From the NCBI RefSeq assembly GCF_003114815.1, contig NZ_BFAZ01000006.1, forward strand, positions 124,001 through 188,000: DNA of 64,000 nucleotides, given 5' to 3'. The notes below the pieces were generated by a model. The model had not been told where the DNA came from, ran no database searches, and was given only the letters and a program-made list of their open reading frames with translations. A program made the translations under genes and the position numbers. Shown piece by piece: positions 27,333 through 37,664 of this stretch (position 1 is the first letter of the stretch; each line of letters opens with the position of its first letter). The DNA is from Leptospira ellinghausenii (GTDB lineage: Bacteria > Spirochaetota > Leptospiria > Leptospirales > Leptospiraceae).

Positions 27333-27725
27333 ATGTTTTCTTTTTCTAGAAAAGGAGATACTGATGAAAAAGTTTTTAATTTGAATAAGACGACGATTGG
27401 AAAACTCGGGGAAAAGTGTGCTTGCGAGTTTTTAGAATCCCTAGGCCATACGATTCTATTCCAAAACTACCGAAAACGGATTGGTGAAATTGACATAATT
27501 AGTCTAAAGAACGAAATCCTTCATTGTTCGGAAGTCAAAACTTGGAATGAAAAAAATGGGTTTCATCCAAAGGAATGCCTCCATGAGACAAAACGTGATC
27601 GAATGCGGAAGGTGTATTTCCATTTATTACAGGAAATTCCTGCCTTTTACCACCTAACACCTAGCTTTAATTTGCTCCATATCACCGAAAAAAAGGAAGT
27701 GCGTTTTTATTCGTCAATCTTCTAA
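27333..27725 (+). CDS. YraN/UPF0102 family nuclease-like protein
   Basis: 130 residues with the UPF0102 core: GKLGEKCACEFLESLGH, then GEIDII and SEVKTW, the D and ExK of a restriction-endonuclease-like fold. The biochemical role is unknown; the family often lies near rnhB, as here. Start ATG at 27333; a GGTAATACGATC stands upstream. C-terminal part is more divergent. Confidence 0.8.
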   Translation: MFSFSRKGDTDEKVFNLNKTTIGKLGEKCACEFLESLGHTILFQNYRKRIGEIDIISLKNEILHCSEVKTWNEKNGFHPKECLHETKRDRMRKVYFHLLQEIPAFYHLTPSFNLLHITEKKEVRFYSSIF

Positions 27726-27827
27726 ATACTTCATCAAGGGAATTTTGTACCGAACCGATTGGTTTTGTATCCCACAAGGGAAACGCTCTCAAGGATGAGA
27801 GTTTGATTGTTACAAGGAAGTAACCAC

Positions 27828-28028
27828 ATGAGTCAATTTAGTGTATTTGGGAATTTAGCAGAAACCGATGAATTTGGACCAGATCCAGTACTCCTTCGCA
27901 AAAGGGGAATGGCATCTACCATCCAAAAAAAATTTGATACCTATAAGAAAAAAATCGATGATCCTGCCTATATGGATTATGCAATCAATAAGATTGCAAT
28001 GGAAATATCACATTTTATTTCCAAGTAA
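27828..28028 (+). CDS. Small conserved-looking protein of unknown function
   Basis: 66 residues from the ATG at 27828, which has AAGGAAG 7-13 bases upstream. The product (MSQFSVFGNLAETDEFGPD...) is charged and soluble, with an amphipathic C-terminal half. No domain is recognised. It is convergent with comM; the two stops are adjacent (28028/28029). CTCTC...GAGAG 30-45 bases upstream could form a small hairpin. Confidence 0.55.
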   Translation: MSQFSVFGNLAETDEFGPDPVLLRKRGMASTIQKKFDTYKKKIDDPAYMDYAINKIAMEISHFISK

Positions 28029-29531
28029 TCAACCTAGGCTATAAATCCACTGGTATCCCAAAGTATAATCCAAAGCCTCTTGAATATGTACTTCCTTTGT
28101 TCTAGGGGAGAGGTTCCAATCTGCAATTGTCCTTGCGAGAGAAACAATTTGTTTTTTCTTTCGTAAGGATAGATGTTTTGTATCTTTACCCAATTCCAAT
28201 AGTTTCATTATAGAGACTGGTTCTTCGGAGGGAATGGTTTTTTCCTTTTGAAAAATAATTCTTTCTTTTACGATTTGTTTTAATCGAATTTCTTCCAATC
28301 GTATATTACGTTCATCTGAAGTTTCAAAGAGTGTTTGGAATATAGTGATACGATCAATAAATGCTCCACTAATTTTTTGAAGGTACAAACGAATTTTTTG
28401 TAAGGAACAATGGCAGTGGTTTTGGCTTTGGTAATTTCCACAAGGACATGGATTTGAAGAGAGTAGGAGAGTGAAATCTGTTTTGATTTTTGTCACTTCA
28501 TTCATCCTCGTGATTTCTAAATAAGAATCTTCCATTGGCATCCGTAAACTTTCTAAGATTCGATCCTTAAATTCGAGTGCTTCATCTAAAAACAAAATCC
28601 CTCCTTCTGCTTTTGTGATTTCGCCAGGTTGGTAGGGAAGGCCACCACCAATTAAACCCACTTCAGTGGTGGAATGATGGGGCGAACGAAAGGGAGGTTT
28701 GTTTGTGGGGATCTCAAAGTCACCTTTTGTTGTCCAACTTCCTGTGTTCTTGGAAAAAGACGGTAAACGAGGAGGAAGTAGGGGTTCGAGTAACCTGTGT
28801 AACATGGTTTTGCCAATACCAGGACTTCCGAGTAAAATGCTATGGTGGTGACCGAGTATGGCATATAACAATCCTTGGAACACTTTCATCTGATAAGGAT
28901 TTAAGAGAACTTCCTCCCAAAGCAGTGTGTCATTCGTTTCCAAAGATTGGTTTCGTTTTTCGGGTGTTTGTTGCCCGATCGATTTTAATTCCTGTAAGTG
29001 GGAAAGGAAATAATACTCACCTTCTGGTAAGGGAAAGAGTCGTACGTTATTCGGAACACAGAGGATTTTATTCTCTTCTTTTTCTCTTTGCCAAAGAAAA
29101 GGTAGTAGTTCTTTCCCACCCACAAGGCTACCATCGAGGCCCAAGTTTCCCAAATAGAGAATATCTGGGTTTGCAATCGGGATTTGGTCTGTTGCTTGTA
29201 AGATTCCAACCGCAACTGCCAAATCTAGGGAGATCTTCTTCTTTTGGATGTGAGTGGGTTTCACATTGATGATGATGGTTTCGATAGGAAATTCAAAGGA
29301 AGAGGCTTCTATAGCCAAACGGATGCGGTCTCTGGCCTCCTTTGTTTCTTGTGTGACATTGCCTAAGATTTGAAAATGGGGGAAACCCCTCCTAATCCCA
29401 ACTTCCACTTGGATTTCTCTTGTTCCATTCCATTCGTATAACAAACTTCCAACTTCTGCTCGTTTGGGGCCCACAGGAAAAAGAGGTAGAATGAATCGCT
29501 TTTGGTCCAAAAAATAAAAAAGACTTTTCAT
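28029..29531 (-). CDS. comM: ComM/YifB-family AAA+ ATPase (Mg-chelatase-like)
   Basis: The 500-residue protein has the ComM layout: an N-terminal Lon-like fold (VEVGIRRGFPHFQILG and DLAVAVGIL), an AAA+ core with Walker A GSPGIGKT, Walker B GILFLDEALEF, and the SSNPCPCG cysteine loop with NHCHC. ComM is a helicase-like branch-migration factor that supports natural transformation and recombination. It is encoded against the flow of its neighbours and is divergent from the T2SS operon. ATG at 29531. Confidence 0.88.
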   Translation of the reverse strand: MKSLFYFLDQKRFILPLFPVGPKRAEVGSLLYEWNGTREIQVEVGIRRGFPHFQILGNVTQETKEARDRIRLAIEASSFEFPIETIIINVKPTHIQKKKISLDLAVAVGILQATDQIPIANPDILYLGNLGLDGSLVGGKELLPFLWQREKEENKILCVPNNVRLFPLPEGEYYFLSHLQELKSIGQQTPEKRNQSLETNDTLLWEEVLLNPYQMKVFQGLLYAILGHHHSILLGSPGIGKTMLHRLLEPLLPPRLPSFSKNTGSWTTKGDFEIPTNKPPFRSPHHSTTEVGLIGGGLPYQPGEITKAEGGILFLDEALEFKDRILESLRMPMEDSYLEITRMNEVTKIKTDFTLLLSSNPCPCGNYQSQNHCHCSLQKIRLYLQKISGAFIDRITIFQTLFETSDERNIRLEEIRLKQIVKERIIFQKEKTIPSEEPVSIMKLLELGKDTKHLSLRKKKQIVSLARTIADWNLSPRTKEVHIQEALDYTLGYQWIYSLG

Positions 29532-29569
29532 AAATAAGGCATCATGGTGACTTTTCCTGAGAGTTTGCT

Positions 29570-29962
29570 TTGGTTTGTAGTATCATTCGTGTATTTCCCC
29601 TCGTTCTTGTCCTTGTGTTCAGCCAGTGTTCACAACGGCTGATCAAAAAAGAAAAGTTAAGGGAGATCAATGAATTCTATGATGGAAAAACATACGCACT
29701 GCGTGATGAGATCAAATTTTCCCAAACGGAAGTTTGGAAAAAAGGAACCTTCGTTAAGATCTACATCGAATCAACTCCCTCTCTTCTGAAACTGAAGGTA
29801 TACCCAATCCAAGAGTCACGTGAGTCTTCGGTGGGAAAACTAGCAGACTACATCATCAATGATGATGTGAAAAAAAGAGAATATGACTTGGCGGACGTGG
29901 AAGAGTGGGTGAACCAAAAATTCACACTCGTAGAACAAAACGCCAAAAAAACAAAGAAATAA
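29570..29962 (+). CDS. Type II secretion-associated lipoprotein
   Basis: 130 residues from a TTG at 29570; the N-terminus is a signal sequence ending in lipobox FSQC. The mature part is highly charged with no named domain. It stands 9 bases before the next annotated frame and opens the gsp operon, so it may help the machine; a pilotin-like role for the GspD secretin is one possibility. That is inference from position only. Confidence 0.7.
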   Translation: MVCSIIRVFPLVLVLVFSQCSQRLIKKEKLREINEFYDGKTYALRDEIKFSQTEVWKKGTFVKIYIESTPSLLKLKVYPIQESRESSVGKLADYIINDDVKKREYDLADVEEWVNQKFTLVEQNAKKTKK

Positions 29963-30058
29963 AGGTTTGGGATGCTCTCATTGTTCGATTATTTTGATTT
30001 TCCAGCTTTCTTTCTTTCTCATTCAAGAATCTTCGGTTTAGTTCCCGATAGGATAACT

Positions 30059-30979
30059 GTGAAGTTTCTTCGGTTGGTAACATTCGTTTTGTTTTTGATG
30101 GTAGGAACAGGTGTTTCTGCCAATCCTTTCCAAAAAATCCACCAAGAAATCAATGAAAACCTTCCTTCTGGTGATGGAACTGTATTTCGCATTTTTAGTA
30201 ACCAATCCCAAGAATCAGAAGTTCACAAATTGTTCGCTGTTGGTGTGAACCAAACATCGGAAGAAGAAGAAGTGGAACTAGCCTCTCTTGACCTTCCCAA
30301 ATACATTGATGTTTCCCCTGTTGTTAGTAACACAGTGGTTCATGAATCAGGGATTGTTGTGAAAAAATACACAGTCCAGAAAAAAGACAATCTCTCAAAA
30401 ATTGCGCGTTCCTTTTCCATCGATGTCGCTAAGCTTAAAAAAGCAAATTCCCTTTCTAGTGACCAACTCAAGGTAGGACAAGTACTAGAAGTGCCTGTCC
30501 AAGTCAAAAATGCTTCTTCTTCCAGAGTTGTTTTAAAAAAGATTTTCATTTTACCTGTACCACAAAGCCGAGTTACATCTCGTTTTGGGCGTCGTGTGGA
30601 TCCGTTTAACAAATACAACCGAGTGTACCACTCAGGTCTTGACCTTGCTGCAAAAGTAGGGGCACCTGTCCTTTCTGCTGCCGATGGTGAAGTTGTATTT
30701 ACGGGCCGAAACGGTGGGTATGGAAATTCCGTGACCATCCAACACAAAAATGGGTATAAAACAGTTTACGCCCATTGTTCTCAGATTTTAGTTGAGGTTG
30801 GGGAAACGGTGAAGATGGGCAGAGTGGTAGCACTTGTCGGTAGGACAGGAACTGCAACTGGGGCACATTTGCATTTTGAAGTGTTCCGAAACGGGAAAAT
30901 TATGAATCCTGAATCAGCTCTTGGCATGACAGAAAAGCATGTCACAAAACTTCCCAAATCTGAAGTAGCCGGAATGTAA
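30059..30979 (+). CDS. LysM and M23 peptidase domain exported endopeptidase
   Basis: 306 residues from GTG at 30059, which has AGGA 8 bases before it and gives a clean signal peptide (FVLFLMVGTGVSA-NP); the frame is open further upstream to an ATG at 29972. LysM (about 103-146, KKYTVQKKDNLSKIARSFSI) binds peptidoglycan; M23 has the zinc motifs HSGLD (His191, Asp195) and HLHFE with FGRRVDP, so it looks active as a D,D- or endopeptidase. It is embedded between the lipoprotein and gspC and may open the cell wall for the secretion machine. Confidence 0.88.
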   Translation: MKFLRLVTFVLFLMVGTGVSANPFQKIHQEINENLPSGDGTVFRIFSNQSQESEVHKLFAVGVNQTSEEEEVELASLDLPKYIDVSPVVSNTVVHESGIVVKKYTVQKKDNLSKIARSFSIDVAKLKKANSLSSDQLKVGQVLEVPVQVKNASSSRVVLKKIFILPVPQSRVTSRFGRRVDPFNKYNRVYHSGLDLAAKVGAPVLSAADGEVVFTGRNGGYGNSVTIQHKNGYKTVYAHCSQILVEVGETVKMGRVVALVGRTGTATGAHLHFEVFRNGKIMNPESALGMTEKHVTKLPKSEVAGM

Positions 30980-30998
30980 TCGGAGTTTTTCTCCGATT
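30978..30998 (+). other. 8-bp hairpin at the gspC start
   Basis: AATCGGAG (30978-30985), loop TTTTT and CTCCGATT (30991-30998) form a perfect hairpin between the M23 stop and the gspC start. There is no T-run after it, so it is not a clear terminator; it could tune expression or mRNA processing between the first genes and the gsp core. Confidence 0.55.
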
Positions 30999-31008
30999 TG
31001 TGGGGAGC

Positions 31009-31923
31009 ATGAATTTAATCCTTCAAAGAATCCAAACGAGTCAGTTTTTAACATTGATTCCGGTGGTTTTGTTATTTTCGTTTTCCCTTGCGTATTTATT
31101 AAAACTCGTCCTCCTCCTTTTATTTTCCACAGAAACTGGAATGAATGTGGGAAGCCAAGTCCGCCCCAAACAAACAAGACAGGAAGTCATCCTAGCTGTC
31201 AGTACCTATGAAGATATGGTCACTGGGAATCTCATCCGAGGGCAGGTGTTTGATCCAAACGATGCCACAAAACGGGGTGCGGACGGAAGTCCTCTTGATC
31301 CCGAAATTGCCCAAGACAATGGAGATGATGACCAAATGCTAGTCACGGGTACTTTGTCAGGCCACTGGTCCTTTGCACGTGTCACTATCAGGGAAAAACA
31401 AAACAACGATTCGGAAGAATACAGTGTTGGAGAAATGGTTGGTGGTTACAAAGTCCAAACCATTGAACAACACTATGTGGTGCTGAAAAAAGGGGGCCTC
31501 AGCCTTCGTGTCAATATTGGGGAAACACCAGCGCAAGCCAAAGAGAGAATCCGGCCAAAAGATGCAGCGGCCGTCTCCAATTTGGGACCTTCGAGCCAAA
31601 CCATTCAAAAAGTTCTATCCAGAGAAGATGTCAATCGTAAGTTAAAGGACCCAAACACCATTTACAAAAATGCAAGGTTTGGCCCTCATTTGGTAGACGG
31701 AAAGATCGAGGGTTACAAAATCTATCAGGTGGCAAAAGACCATGTCTTTTATTCACTTGGCGCGCGTGGTGGTGATATCATCAAACGAGTCAATGGAATG
31801 CCACTCAACGAAACAGAGAAAATGTTGGAAATTTGGGGTTCAATCAAACAGGCTCCGAAAATTACAGTGGATTTAGAACGACAAGGCAAAATTATCACAT
31901 ATGAATTTATCATTCGGAATTAA
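31009..31923 (+). CDS. gspC: Type II secretion protein GspC
   Basis: 304 residues from ATG 31009 (GTG at 31000 in frame is the alternative). One N-terminal transmembrane helix ([21 protein letters not shown]), a homology region with a GSP-like beta pattern ([16 protein letters not shown]), and a C-terminal PDZ-like part ([18 protein letters not shown]). GspC links inner membrane platform and the GspD secretin and helps select substrates. Weak at the sequence level, but position before gspD makes it firm. Confidence 0.85.
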   Translation: MNLILQRIQTSQFLTLIPVVLLFSFSLAYLLKLVLLLLFSTETGMNVGSQVRPKQTRQEVILAVSTYEDMVTGNLIRGQVFDPNDATKRGADGSPLDPEIAQDNGDDDQMLVTGTLSGHWSFARVTIREKQNNDSEEYSVGEMVGGYKVQTIEQHYVVLKKGGLSLRVNIGETPAQAKERIRPKDAAAVSNLGPSSQTIQKVLSREDVNRKLKDPNTIYKNARFGPHLVDGKIEGYKIYQVAKDHVFYSLGARGGDIIKRVNGMPLNETEKMLEIWGSIKQAPKITVDLERQGKIITYEFIIRN

Positions 31924-31924
31924 A

Positions 31925-33685
31925 ATGAGAAATCGTCTCCCATTCGTTATACTATGCATTTGCCTTTATTTAATTGTGACACCCAATTTCTCACAAGAGA
32001 AAGGGAAACCAAAAGCAAAAACTTCTCAAGAACCAGCAAGTTTCACAGCAGATTGGCGAGATACAGAACTCAAAGACTTCCTTATGGGAATGAGTGCCAT
32101 CATCAAAAAGAACATCCTAATTGATGATGCTGTCAAAGGCAAAAAAATCACCATCATCTCTCAAAAACGTGTGCGAATTGAAGATGCCTATGGGTTTATG
32201 AAGTCTGTTTTAGAAACACAAGGTTTTGGTCTCATTGAAGAAAATGATCTGATCAAAGTTGTGAAAATCAAAGACGCTCTTGCGAAATCACAAATTGTAA
32301 GGATTGGAAAAGAACCTGTTTCAGAATCAGAAGTTGCTCTAAATAAAACGATTACACAAATTGTTCCCTTAGAGTTTTCGAATGCAATCGAACTTGAACC
32401 CATTCTCAAACGAGTGACTAGTCCTGATACTGATATCATCATTCCGAAAAACCAAAATACTCTAATCTTTTCAGGATCAACTGCTGACATTAACAAGTTA
32501 CTGAAGTTAGTTGATAATTTGGATGTACGAGCTGATGGGCCAGGTTCGATTTCCTCTGCTGGTGACATCCATATTTATACATTGGAATACAATGAAGCAG
32601 AAAAACTAGCTGCCATCCTTGTCAAATTGGATATGCCTGATGCTCCTGTTGCACCGACACAAGGGCCACCTGGGGAAGCGGGTCCTGATGGAAAACAACA
32701 ACCCCCACCTCAACCAACCCCGCAAGCGCCTAAAGTTCCAGGAAAACAAGATAAAATCAAAGCGGTTGCCCATAAAGAATCAAACTCTCTCATTGTAACC
32801 GCAACCCCACAAGAATGGGAAGAAATCAAAAAGATCATAAAAATATTAGATACCCCAAGAAAACAGGTGTTACTTGAGGTGCTTATTGTAGAACTCAGTT
32901 CCACAGACCTAAATGATTTCGGTATTGATTGGCGTTACCAAGAACTTGCATATGGACAGTTTAATACTGGTCTTGCGGCACAAGGAGGTGTGATTGATAA
33001 AAATGGTAGGCCTACAAACGTTAACACACTTTCTGGATTTTCACTTGGGTTTATTCGACGTGGTGGACAACAAATCATTGGTATTTTGAATGCAAACTCA
33101 ACGAATGAAAATTTTAACGTCTTGTCTGCTCCACAAATATTGACCTTGGATAACCAAGAAGCTGAGATCAATGTGGGTCAAGACGTACCAGTTCGTACCC
33201 AAAATAGAAATGCGGGTCTTGGTGGAGACAATGCGGTTACAGTCGCTAACTTCGAATACCGCCCAACAGGAATTAAACTAAAATTCACTCCGCACATTAA
33301 CAAAAACAATCGAATCACTCTCGATCTGTACCAAGAAATCAAAAACGTAGCGGGAATTTCTTCAGAAGCAACTGGTGGAAACCCAACTTTTAATAAACGT
33401 GATATCAAAACAACAATCGTTGTGGACAATATACAAACAATTGTGATCGGTGGACTTCTTTCGAATGACAAACAGAAAAAAGTACAAAAGATCCCAATTT
33501 TAGGTGAGATTCCACTCCTTGGAACTTTATTTCGCAGAACGACCAATCAAAATCGGAAAACGAATTTGATGGTATTTTTAACACCACACATCTTAGATGA
33601 TCGAGATAAATCGGATCGTATGACCATCCAAAAGAAAAATGAACAAGAAAGGATGGTGGATGAACGAGAAAAGAAACTGAGATGA
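31925..33685 (+). CDS. gspD: Type II secretion secretin GspD
   Basis: 586 residues from ATG 31925, with signal peptide. N0-N3 domains carry the ring-building repeats ([20 protein letters not shown], then three NLIV-type units); an insert near residue 240-275 is very proline-rich with [11 protein letters not shown], collagen-like. The secretin domain has VPVRTQ and the beta-signal-like end ([26 protein letters not shown]). It forms the outer-membrane gate for folded exoproteins. It overlaps gspE by 4 bases. Confidence 0.95.
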   Translation: MRNRLPFVILCICLYLIVTPNFSQEKGKPKAKTSQEPASFTADWRDTELKDFLMGMSAIIKKNILIDDAVKGKKITIISQKRVRIEDAYGFMKSVLETQGFGLIEENDLIKVVKIKDALAKSQIVRIGKEPVSESEVALNKTITQIVPLEFSNAIELEPILKRVTSPDTDIIIPKNQNTLIFSGSTADINKLLKLVDNLDVRADGPGSISSAGDIHIYTLEYNEAEKLAAILVKLDMPDAPVAPTQGPPGEAGPDGKQQPPPQPTPQAPKVPGKQDKIKAVAHKESNSLIVTATPQEWEEIKKIIKILDTPRKQVLLEVLIVELSSTDLNDFGIDWRYQELAYGQFNTGLAAQGGVIDKNGRPTNVNTLSGFSLGFIRRGGQQIIGILNANSTNENFNVLSAPQILTLDNQEAEINVGQDVPVRTQNRNAGLGGDNAVTVANFEYRPTGIKLKFTPHINKNNRITLDLYQEIKNVAGISSEATGGNPTFNKRDIKTTIVVDNIQTIVIGGLLSNDKQKKVQKIPILGEIPLLGTLFRRTTNQNRKTNLMVFLTPHILDDRDKSDRMTIQKKNEQERMVDEREKKLR

Positions 33686-35358
33686 GAAAAAGTTTAGGTC
33701 AGATTCTTTTAGAAGATGGAATCCTTACGATTAAGGATTTAGAAGACATTTCCAAACAACAGGAAAAAACAAATCTTCCCATCACTCACATCATCCAAAA
33801 AAAAGGTCTCGCTTCTGAAACCGATATTCTAAAGGCACTCGCAAAACTCCACAAAATGGAGTTCTACGAAAAACTTGAGTTTGTTGCCAGTGATGAAATT
33901 TTTAGCAAAATTCCTCTCAAACTCGTACAACGTTCCAAAATAGTTCCCTTCCTTGTGAAAGGAAAAAAGGTTTTTGTTGCTACAAGTGATCCAACTGACC
34001 TCCATCCCATGGATGATATACGTTCCTTCTTAAAAGGATACGAAATCCAATTCGTTCTCGCCACAGAAAACGAAATCATGCGCATCGTCCATTCTCAGTT
34101 TGATAAAACAACTGCAGAAGCAAAAGAGATGATGGATGAGATGGATGGAAGTTTTGGAGATCTTTCCGATGCTTTTGAATCCGATGCTTTAGATTTATCC
34201 AATGAAGCGCCTATCATCAAAATGGTAAATGTGATTCTGTCACAAGCTGTTTCTGAAAGGGCCTCCGACATCCACGTTGAACCATTTGAAAAGTCTGTTG
34301 TGGTCAGATACCGTGTGGATGGTGTTTTGCAAAAAGTATTAAATCCACCTAAGTCATATTTGGCAGGGATTTCCACTCGTATTAAAATTATGTCGAACCT
34401 AAACATTGCGGAAAACAGACTCCCGCAAGATGGTAGGATCAAACTTAGGTTAGCTGGAAAAGATGTGGATGTGCGGGTTTCGATCATTCCTTGCCAATTC
34501 GGAGAACGAATTGTAATGAGGATATTGAATAAAACGGATCAAAAGTATTCCATTGAAACCATGGGATTTAATCCACAAATCCTAAAAGAATTTAAAGAAC
34601 TCATTTATAAACCGTATGGAATTATTTTAGTAACTGGTCCTACTGGATCGGGAAAATCAACTACCCTTTATTCCGCACTTTCTGAAATCAATACCGAAGA
34701 ACGAAACATCATCACATGCGAAGACCCAGTGGAATACCAAATGGATGGTATTTCCCAAATGCAAATGAATGATAAAATCGGACTCACATTTGCCGCAGGG
34801 CTTCGTTCAATTTTACGTCAAGACCCTGATGTTGTGATGGTGGGGGAGATCCGCGATGAAGAAACAGCAAGGATTGCAATCCAGGCATCGCTTACAGGAC
34901 ACTTGGTTTTTTCTACCCTTCACACCAATGATGCATCTTCTGCAGTTACAAGGCTTGTCGATATGGGAATTGAACCTTATCTCATCACAAGTTCCGTACT
35001 TGGATTTATGGCACAAAGGTTAGTTCGTGTGATCTGCAAAGACTGTAAAACTTCGTACAAACCTACTGACAAAGATTTGGCGGGTCTTGGAATCCAAAGA
35101 AAAGAACTAAAAAATGGTGTATTGTATCGCGGAAAGGGTTGTAGTTCTTGTCTAAATTCAGGATACAAAGGACGAACTGGACTTTATGAACTTCTCACCA
35201 TGAATGATGAAATCAAACGTGCGATTTTACAGGGTGCAGATTCCAATCGAATCAAAGAACTTGCGGTGAAAAATGGACTTTCCACCTTACAAGAGTATGG
35301 AAAGTATAAGGTCATAGAGGGAGTTACCACTCCGGAAGAAGTCCTTCGGGTATCCTAA
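33682..35358 (+). CDS. gspE: Type II secretion ATPase GspE
   Basis: 558 residues. N-terminal GspE_N domains, then the ATPase with Walker [10 protein letters not shown] (about 319), Asp box and Walker B ([18 protein letters not shown]), His box ([17 protein letters not shown]) and the zinc region CKDC...CSSC. All catalytic parts are intact. It drives pseudopilus assembly from the cytoplasm. Starts ATGA inside the gspD stop. Confidence 0.96.
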   Translation: MRKSLGQILLEDGILTIKDLEDISKQQEKTNLPITHIIQKKGLASETDILKALAKLHKMEFYEKLEFVASDEIFSKIPLKLVQRSKIVPFLVKGKKVFVATSDPTDLHPMDDIRSFLKGYEIQFVLATENEIMRIVHSQFDKTTAEAKEMMDEMDGSFGDLSDAFESDALDLSNEAPIIKMVNVILSQAVSERASDIHVEPFEKSVVVRYRVDGVLQKVLNPPKSYLAGISTRIKIMSNLNIAENRLPQDGRIKLRLAGKDVDVRVSIIPCQFGERIVMRILNKTDQKYSIETMGFNPQILKEFKELIYKPYGIILVTGPTGSGKSTTLYSALSEINTEERNIITCEDPVEYQMDGISQMQMNDKIGLTFAAGLRSILRQDPDVVMVGEIRDEETARIAIQASLTGHLVFSTLHTNDASSAVTRLVDMGIEPYLITSSVLGFMAQRLVRVICKDCKTSYKPTDKDLAGLGIQRKELKNGVLYRGKGCSSCLNSGYKGRTGLYELLTMNDEIKRAILQGADSNRIKELAVKNGLSTLQEYGKYKVIEGVTTPEEVLRVS

Positions 35359-35363
35359 ATTTT

Positions 35364-36590
35364 ATGCCACTCTATACATACGTTGCCTTTAATAAAAAAG
35401 GAAAAGAAGAAAAGAACATCATTGATGCTGTCAATTTACAAGCAGCACGTAATAAACTAAAGGCAAAAGGCCTTTATGTTCGTTCGATCCAAGAAGACCG
35501 CGAAAAAGAAGAACGAGAACTATTCCCATTTTTATCCAAACTGCTTTATCGGATTCCTAGGAAGGAAGTGGGACTTTTTTGTAAACAACTGGGAACACTC
35601 ATTGGAGCGGGAATTCCTCTTGATAAGTGTTTGTTATCCATCATTGACCAAGTAGAGAATATCTATTTCAAAAAAGTTTTGATTGAGATGCGGGCGGATA
35701 TCACGGAAGGATCTAGCCTTTCAGAGTCGATGAAAAAACACAAAACTGTGTTTCCTGACCAATACCCCAGTTTGATTTCTGTGGGTGAGTCGACTGGTAA
35801 TTACGAAAACACCTTACATCGGTTAGCGGAACTAGAAGAGAAGTCTTCTGAATTAAAATCGAAAGTGCAAGTGGCTATGATTTATCCGATGATTATGGGG
35901 CTTCTTTCGCTTGGTGTATCTATCTTTTTACTCGTTGTTGTGATTCCCCAAATTGAACAATTATTCGCATCCTTTGATGCAAAACTTCCACTTCTCACAC
36001 GAGCTGTAATTTTTTTATCCTATGTCTTAACCAATTATTGGTATTTTATTTTGGGTCTGATCTCGTTTAGTTTTCTTGGATTTTTGAAGTGGAAAAGTTC
36101 GGAAGACGGGAAGAAAGTTTGGGATAGGTTTTTACTGGGTTTACCAGTCATAGGAACTTTACTCCGCAAAATCTTAGTTTCCAATTTTGCACGAAACCTA
36201 TCAATCTTACTCCTGAATCGAGTTCCGTTAATTGTTTCGCTGAACATTGTATCAGATGTGGTTGGGCATACTGTTTTTAAAGAAGAAATTGATGCTGCGA
36301 TCATCAAAATCAAAGAAGGTGGAAAATTATCCGATTCCTTACAAGGCTCACAAGTGCTTCCACAGATGGTTCTCGGGATGCTCAGTGCTGGGGAAGCTTC
36401 AGATAAAGTTCCAGAAATGATGAATAAACTCTCAGAAATCTATGAATCTGAGGTTGATACAGCAATAAAATCTTTGACCCAATCCTTAGAACCCATGATG
36501 ATCATTGTAATGGGTGGAATTATTTTTACCATTATGGCGGCGATTATGACGCCAATGTACAAACTAACTCAAGAAATCCAGGGGATGTAG
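35364..36590 (+). CDS. gspF: Type II secretion platform protein GspF
   Basis: 408 residues with two GspF domains and three membrane segments (near residues 173, 220 and 380). It is the inner-membrane platform that couples the ATPase to pilin movement. Recognisable parts: FCKQLGTLIGAGIPLDKCL, and the end EPMMIIVMGGIIFTIMAAIMTPMYKL. Five bases after gspE. Confidence 0.94.
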   Translation: MPLYTYVAFNKKGKEEKNIIDAVNLQAARNKLKAKGLYVRSIQEDREKEERELFPFLSKLLYRIPRKEVGLFCKQLGTLIGAGIPLDKCLLSIIDQVENIYFKKVLIEMRADITEGSSLSESMKKHKTVFPDQYPSLISVGESTGNYENTLHRLAELEEKSSELKSKVQVAMIYPMIMGLLSLGVSIFLLVVVIPQIEQLFASFDAKLPLLTRAVIFLSYVLTNYWYFILGLISFSFLGFLKWKSSEDGKKVWDRFLLGLPVIGTLLRKILVSNFARNLSILLLNRVPLIVSLNIVSDVVGHTVFKEEIDAAIIKIKEGGKLSDSLQGSQVLPQMVLGMLSAGEASDKVPEMMNKLSEIYESEVDTAIKSLTQSLEPMMIIVMGGIIFTIMAAIMTPMYKLTQEIQGM

Positions 36591-36595
36591 AGTTT

Positions 36596-37057
36596 ATGAA
36601 AATGAAAGGAAAAAACAGAAAGATCCGTGAGGGACTCACTCTAATTGAGATCACAGTGGTGATGCTTATTTTAGGTTCCCTGATGGCGATTCTTTACTCA
36701 AGTATCGGTAACCGCGGTGAAGGTGAAAAAAAACTAAAACTGAAAAATGACAGTGCTGTTTTAAAAACTGCATTGGAACGTTATTTGGAAGTTTATGATA
36801 AATACCCTTCGGAAGAACAAGGTTTACAAGCGTTAATCGAAAAGCCAGACGATGACAAAATCGGTGACGATTATGAACCAATCATTCGGGAAAAAGCAGT
36901 ATTAAAAGACCCATGGAAAACACCCTATGTATTAAAATTTGAAGGAGCTGTGCCTCAAATTCTCACTCTCGGCGAAGATAAAAAAGAAGGTGGAGACGGA
37001 AAGAACAAAGACTTCAATATCCTATCTCCTGATGATTATCCAGCCGCATTCCGATAA
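36596..37057 (+). CDS. gspG: Major pseudopilin GspG
   Basis: 153 residues with a prepilin leader, cleavage site REG/LTLIEITVVM (Glu5 present), and a C-terminal domain with the pattern of the calcium-binding GspG (ALERYLEVYDKYPSEEQGLQAL, LKDPWKTPYVL). It is the main pseudopilus subunit. The gspH start lies within its 3' end. Confidence 0.95.
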   Translation: MKMKGKNRKIREGLTLIEITVVMLILGSLMAILYSSIGNRGEGEKKLKLKNDSAVLKTALERYLEVYDKYPSEEQGLQALIEKPDDDKIGDDYEPIIREKAVLKDPWKTPYVLKFEGAVPQILTLGEDKKEGGDGKNKDFNILSPDDYPAAFR

Positions 37058-37664
37058 AAAACATTTTCCGAAATGGAAAAGACAAATCCGCGACGGTCTC
37101 ACTCTCATCGAGATCGTCGTTGTCATTTCTATATTAGGGCTCCTGATGGTGATTGTCGGTGGTTCCTTACGAAACCTCATCATCCCCTCTACTGAGGACA
37201 TCTCCGTCAAGTTACAAGAATCATTTAAATTTGGTTATAATAAAGCCCAACTGACAAACCAAGCAGTTCTCTTTGAATATAATTTTGAGAAAAGAGAATA
37301 CCAATTTTTTTTACTGAAACGAGAGGAAGGTGGTTTGGAAGAAGAACCCATTTTAAAAAAAACAACTCTCCCTTTTTATTCTAAAATTGTCAGCGTACGC
37401 GACTTAGGTGGCAAACCTCGAAACGAAGGTAAGGTTCGGATAGTTTTTACCCCGCAAGGTACGACTACGGATTTATTTTTATATATTGGTTCCGATACAG
37501 AAATCAAACGTACAATTCAAATTTATCGATATGGTGGAAAAATCAAAATCCATAAAATGGAATTTTTCCCAGAACCTGATTCAAATCCCATCCAAAAACT
37601 GTCTTATGGTTTGGATGAACGGGACGAACAAGTAGATACCAATGCAAAAACACAACCTCGTTAA
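37032..37664 (+). CDS. gspH: Minor pseudopilin GspH
   Basis: From ATG 37032 (26-base overlap with gspG) about 210 residues. Leader and cleavage site RDG/LTLIEIVVVISIL with Glu5 kept. The remainder is a beta-rich globular part with FTPQGTTTDL. GspH is a tip or adaptor pseudopilin. Longer frames upstream exist but have no better start. Assignment follows order and length. Confidence 0.85.
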   Translation: MIIQPHSDKKHFPKWKRQIRDGLTLIEIVVVISILGLLMVIVGGSLRNLIIPSTEDISVKLQESFKFGYNKAQLTNQAVLFEYNFEKREYQFFLLKREEGGLEEEPILKKTTLPFYSKIVSVRDLGGKPRNEGKVRIVFTPQGTTTDLFLYIGSDTEIKRTIQIYRYGGKIKIHKMEFFPEPDSNPIQKLSYGLDERDEQVDTNAKTQPR

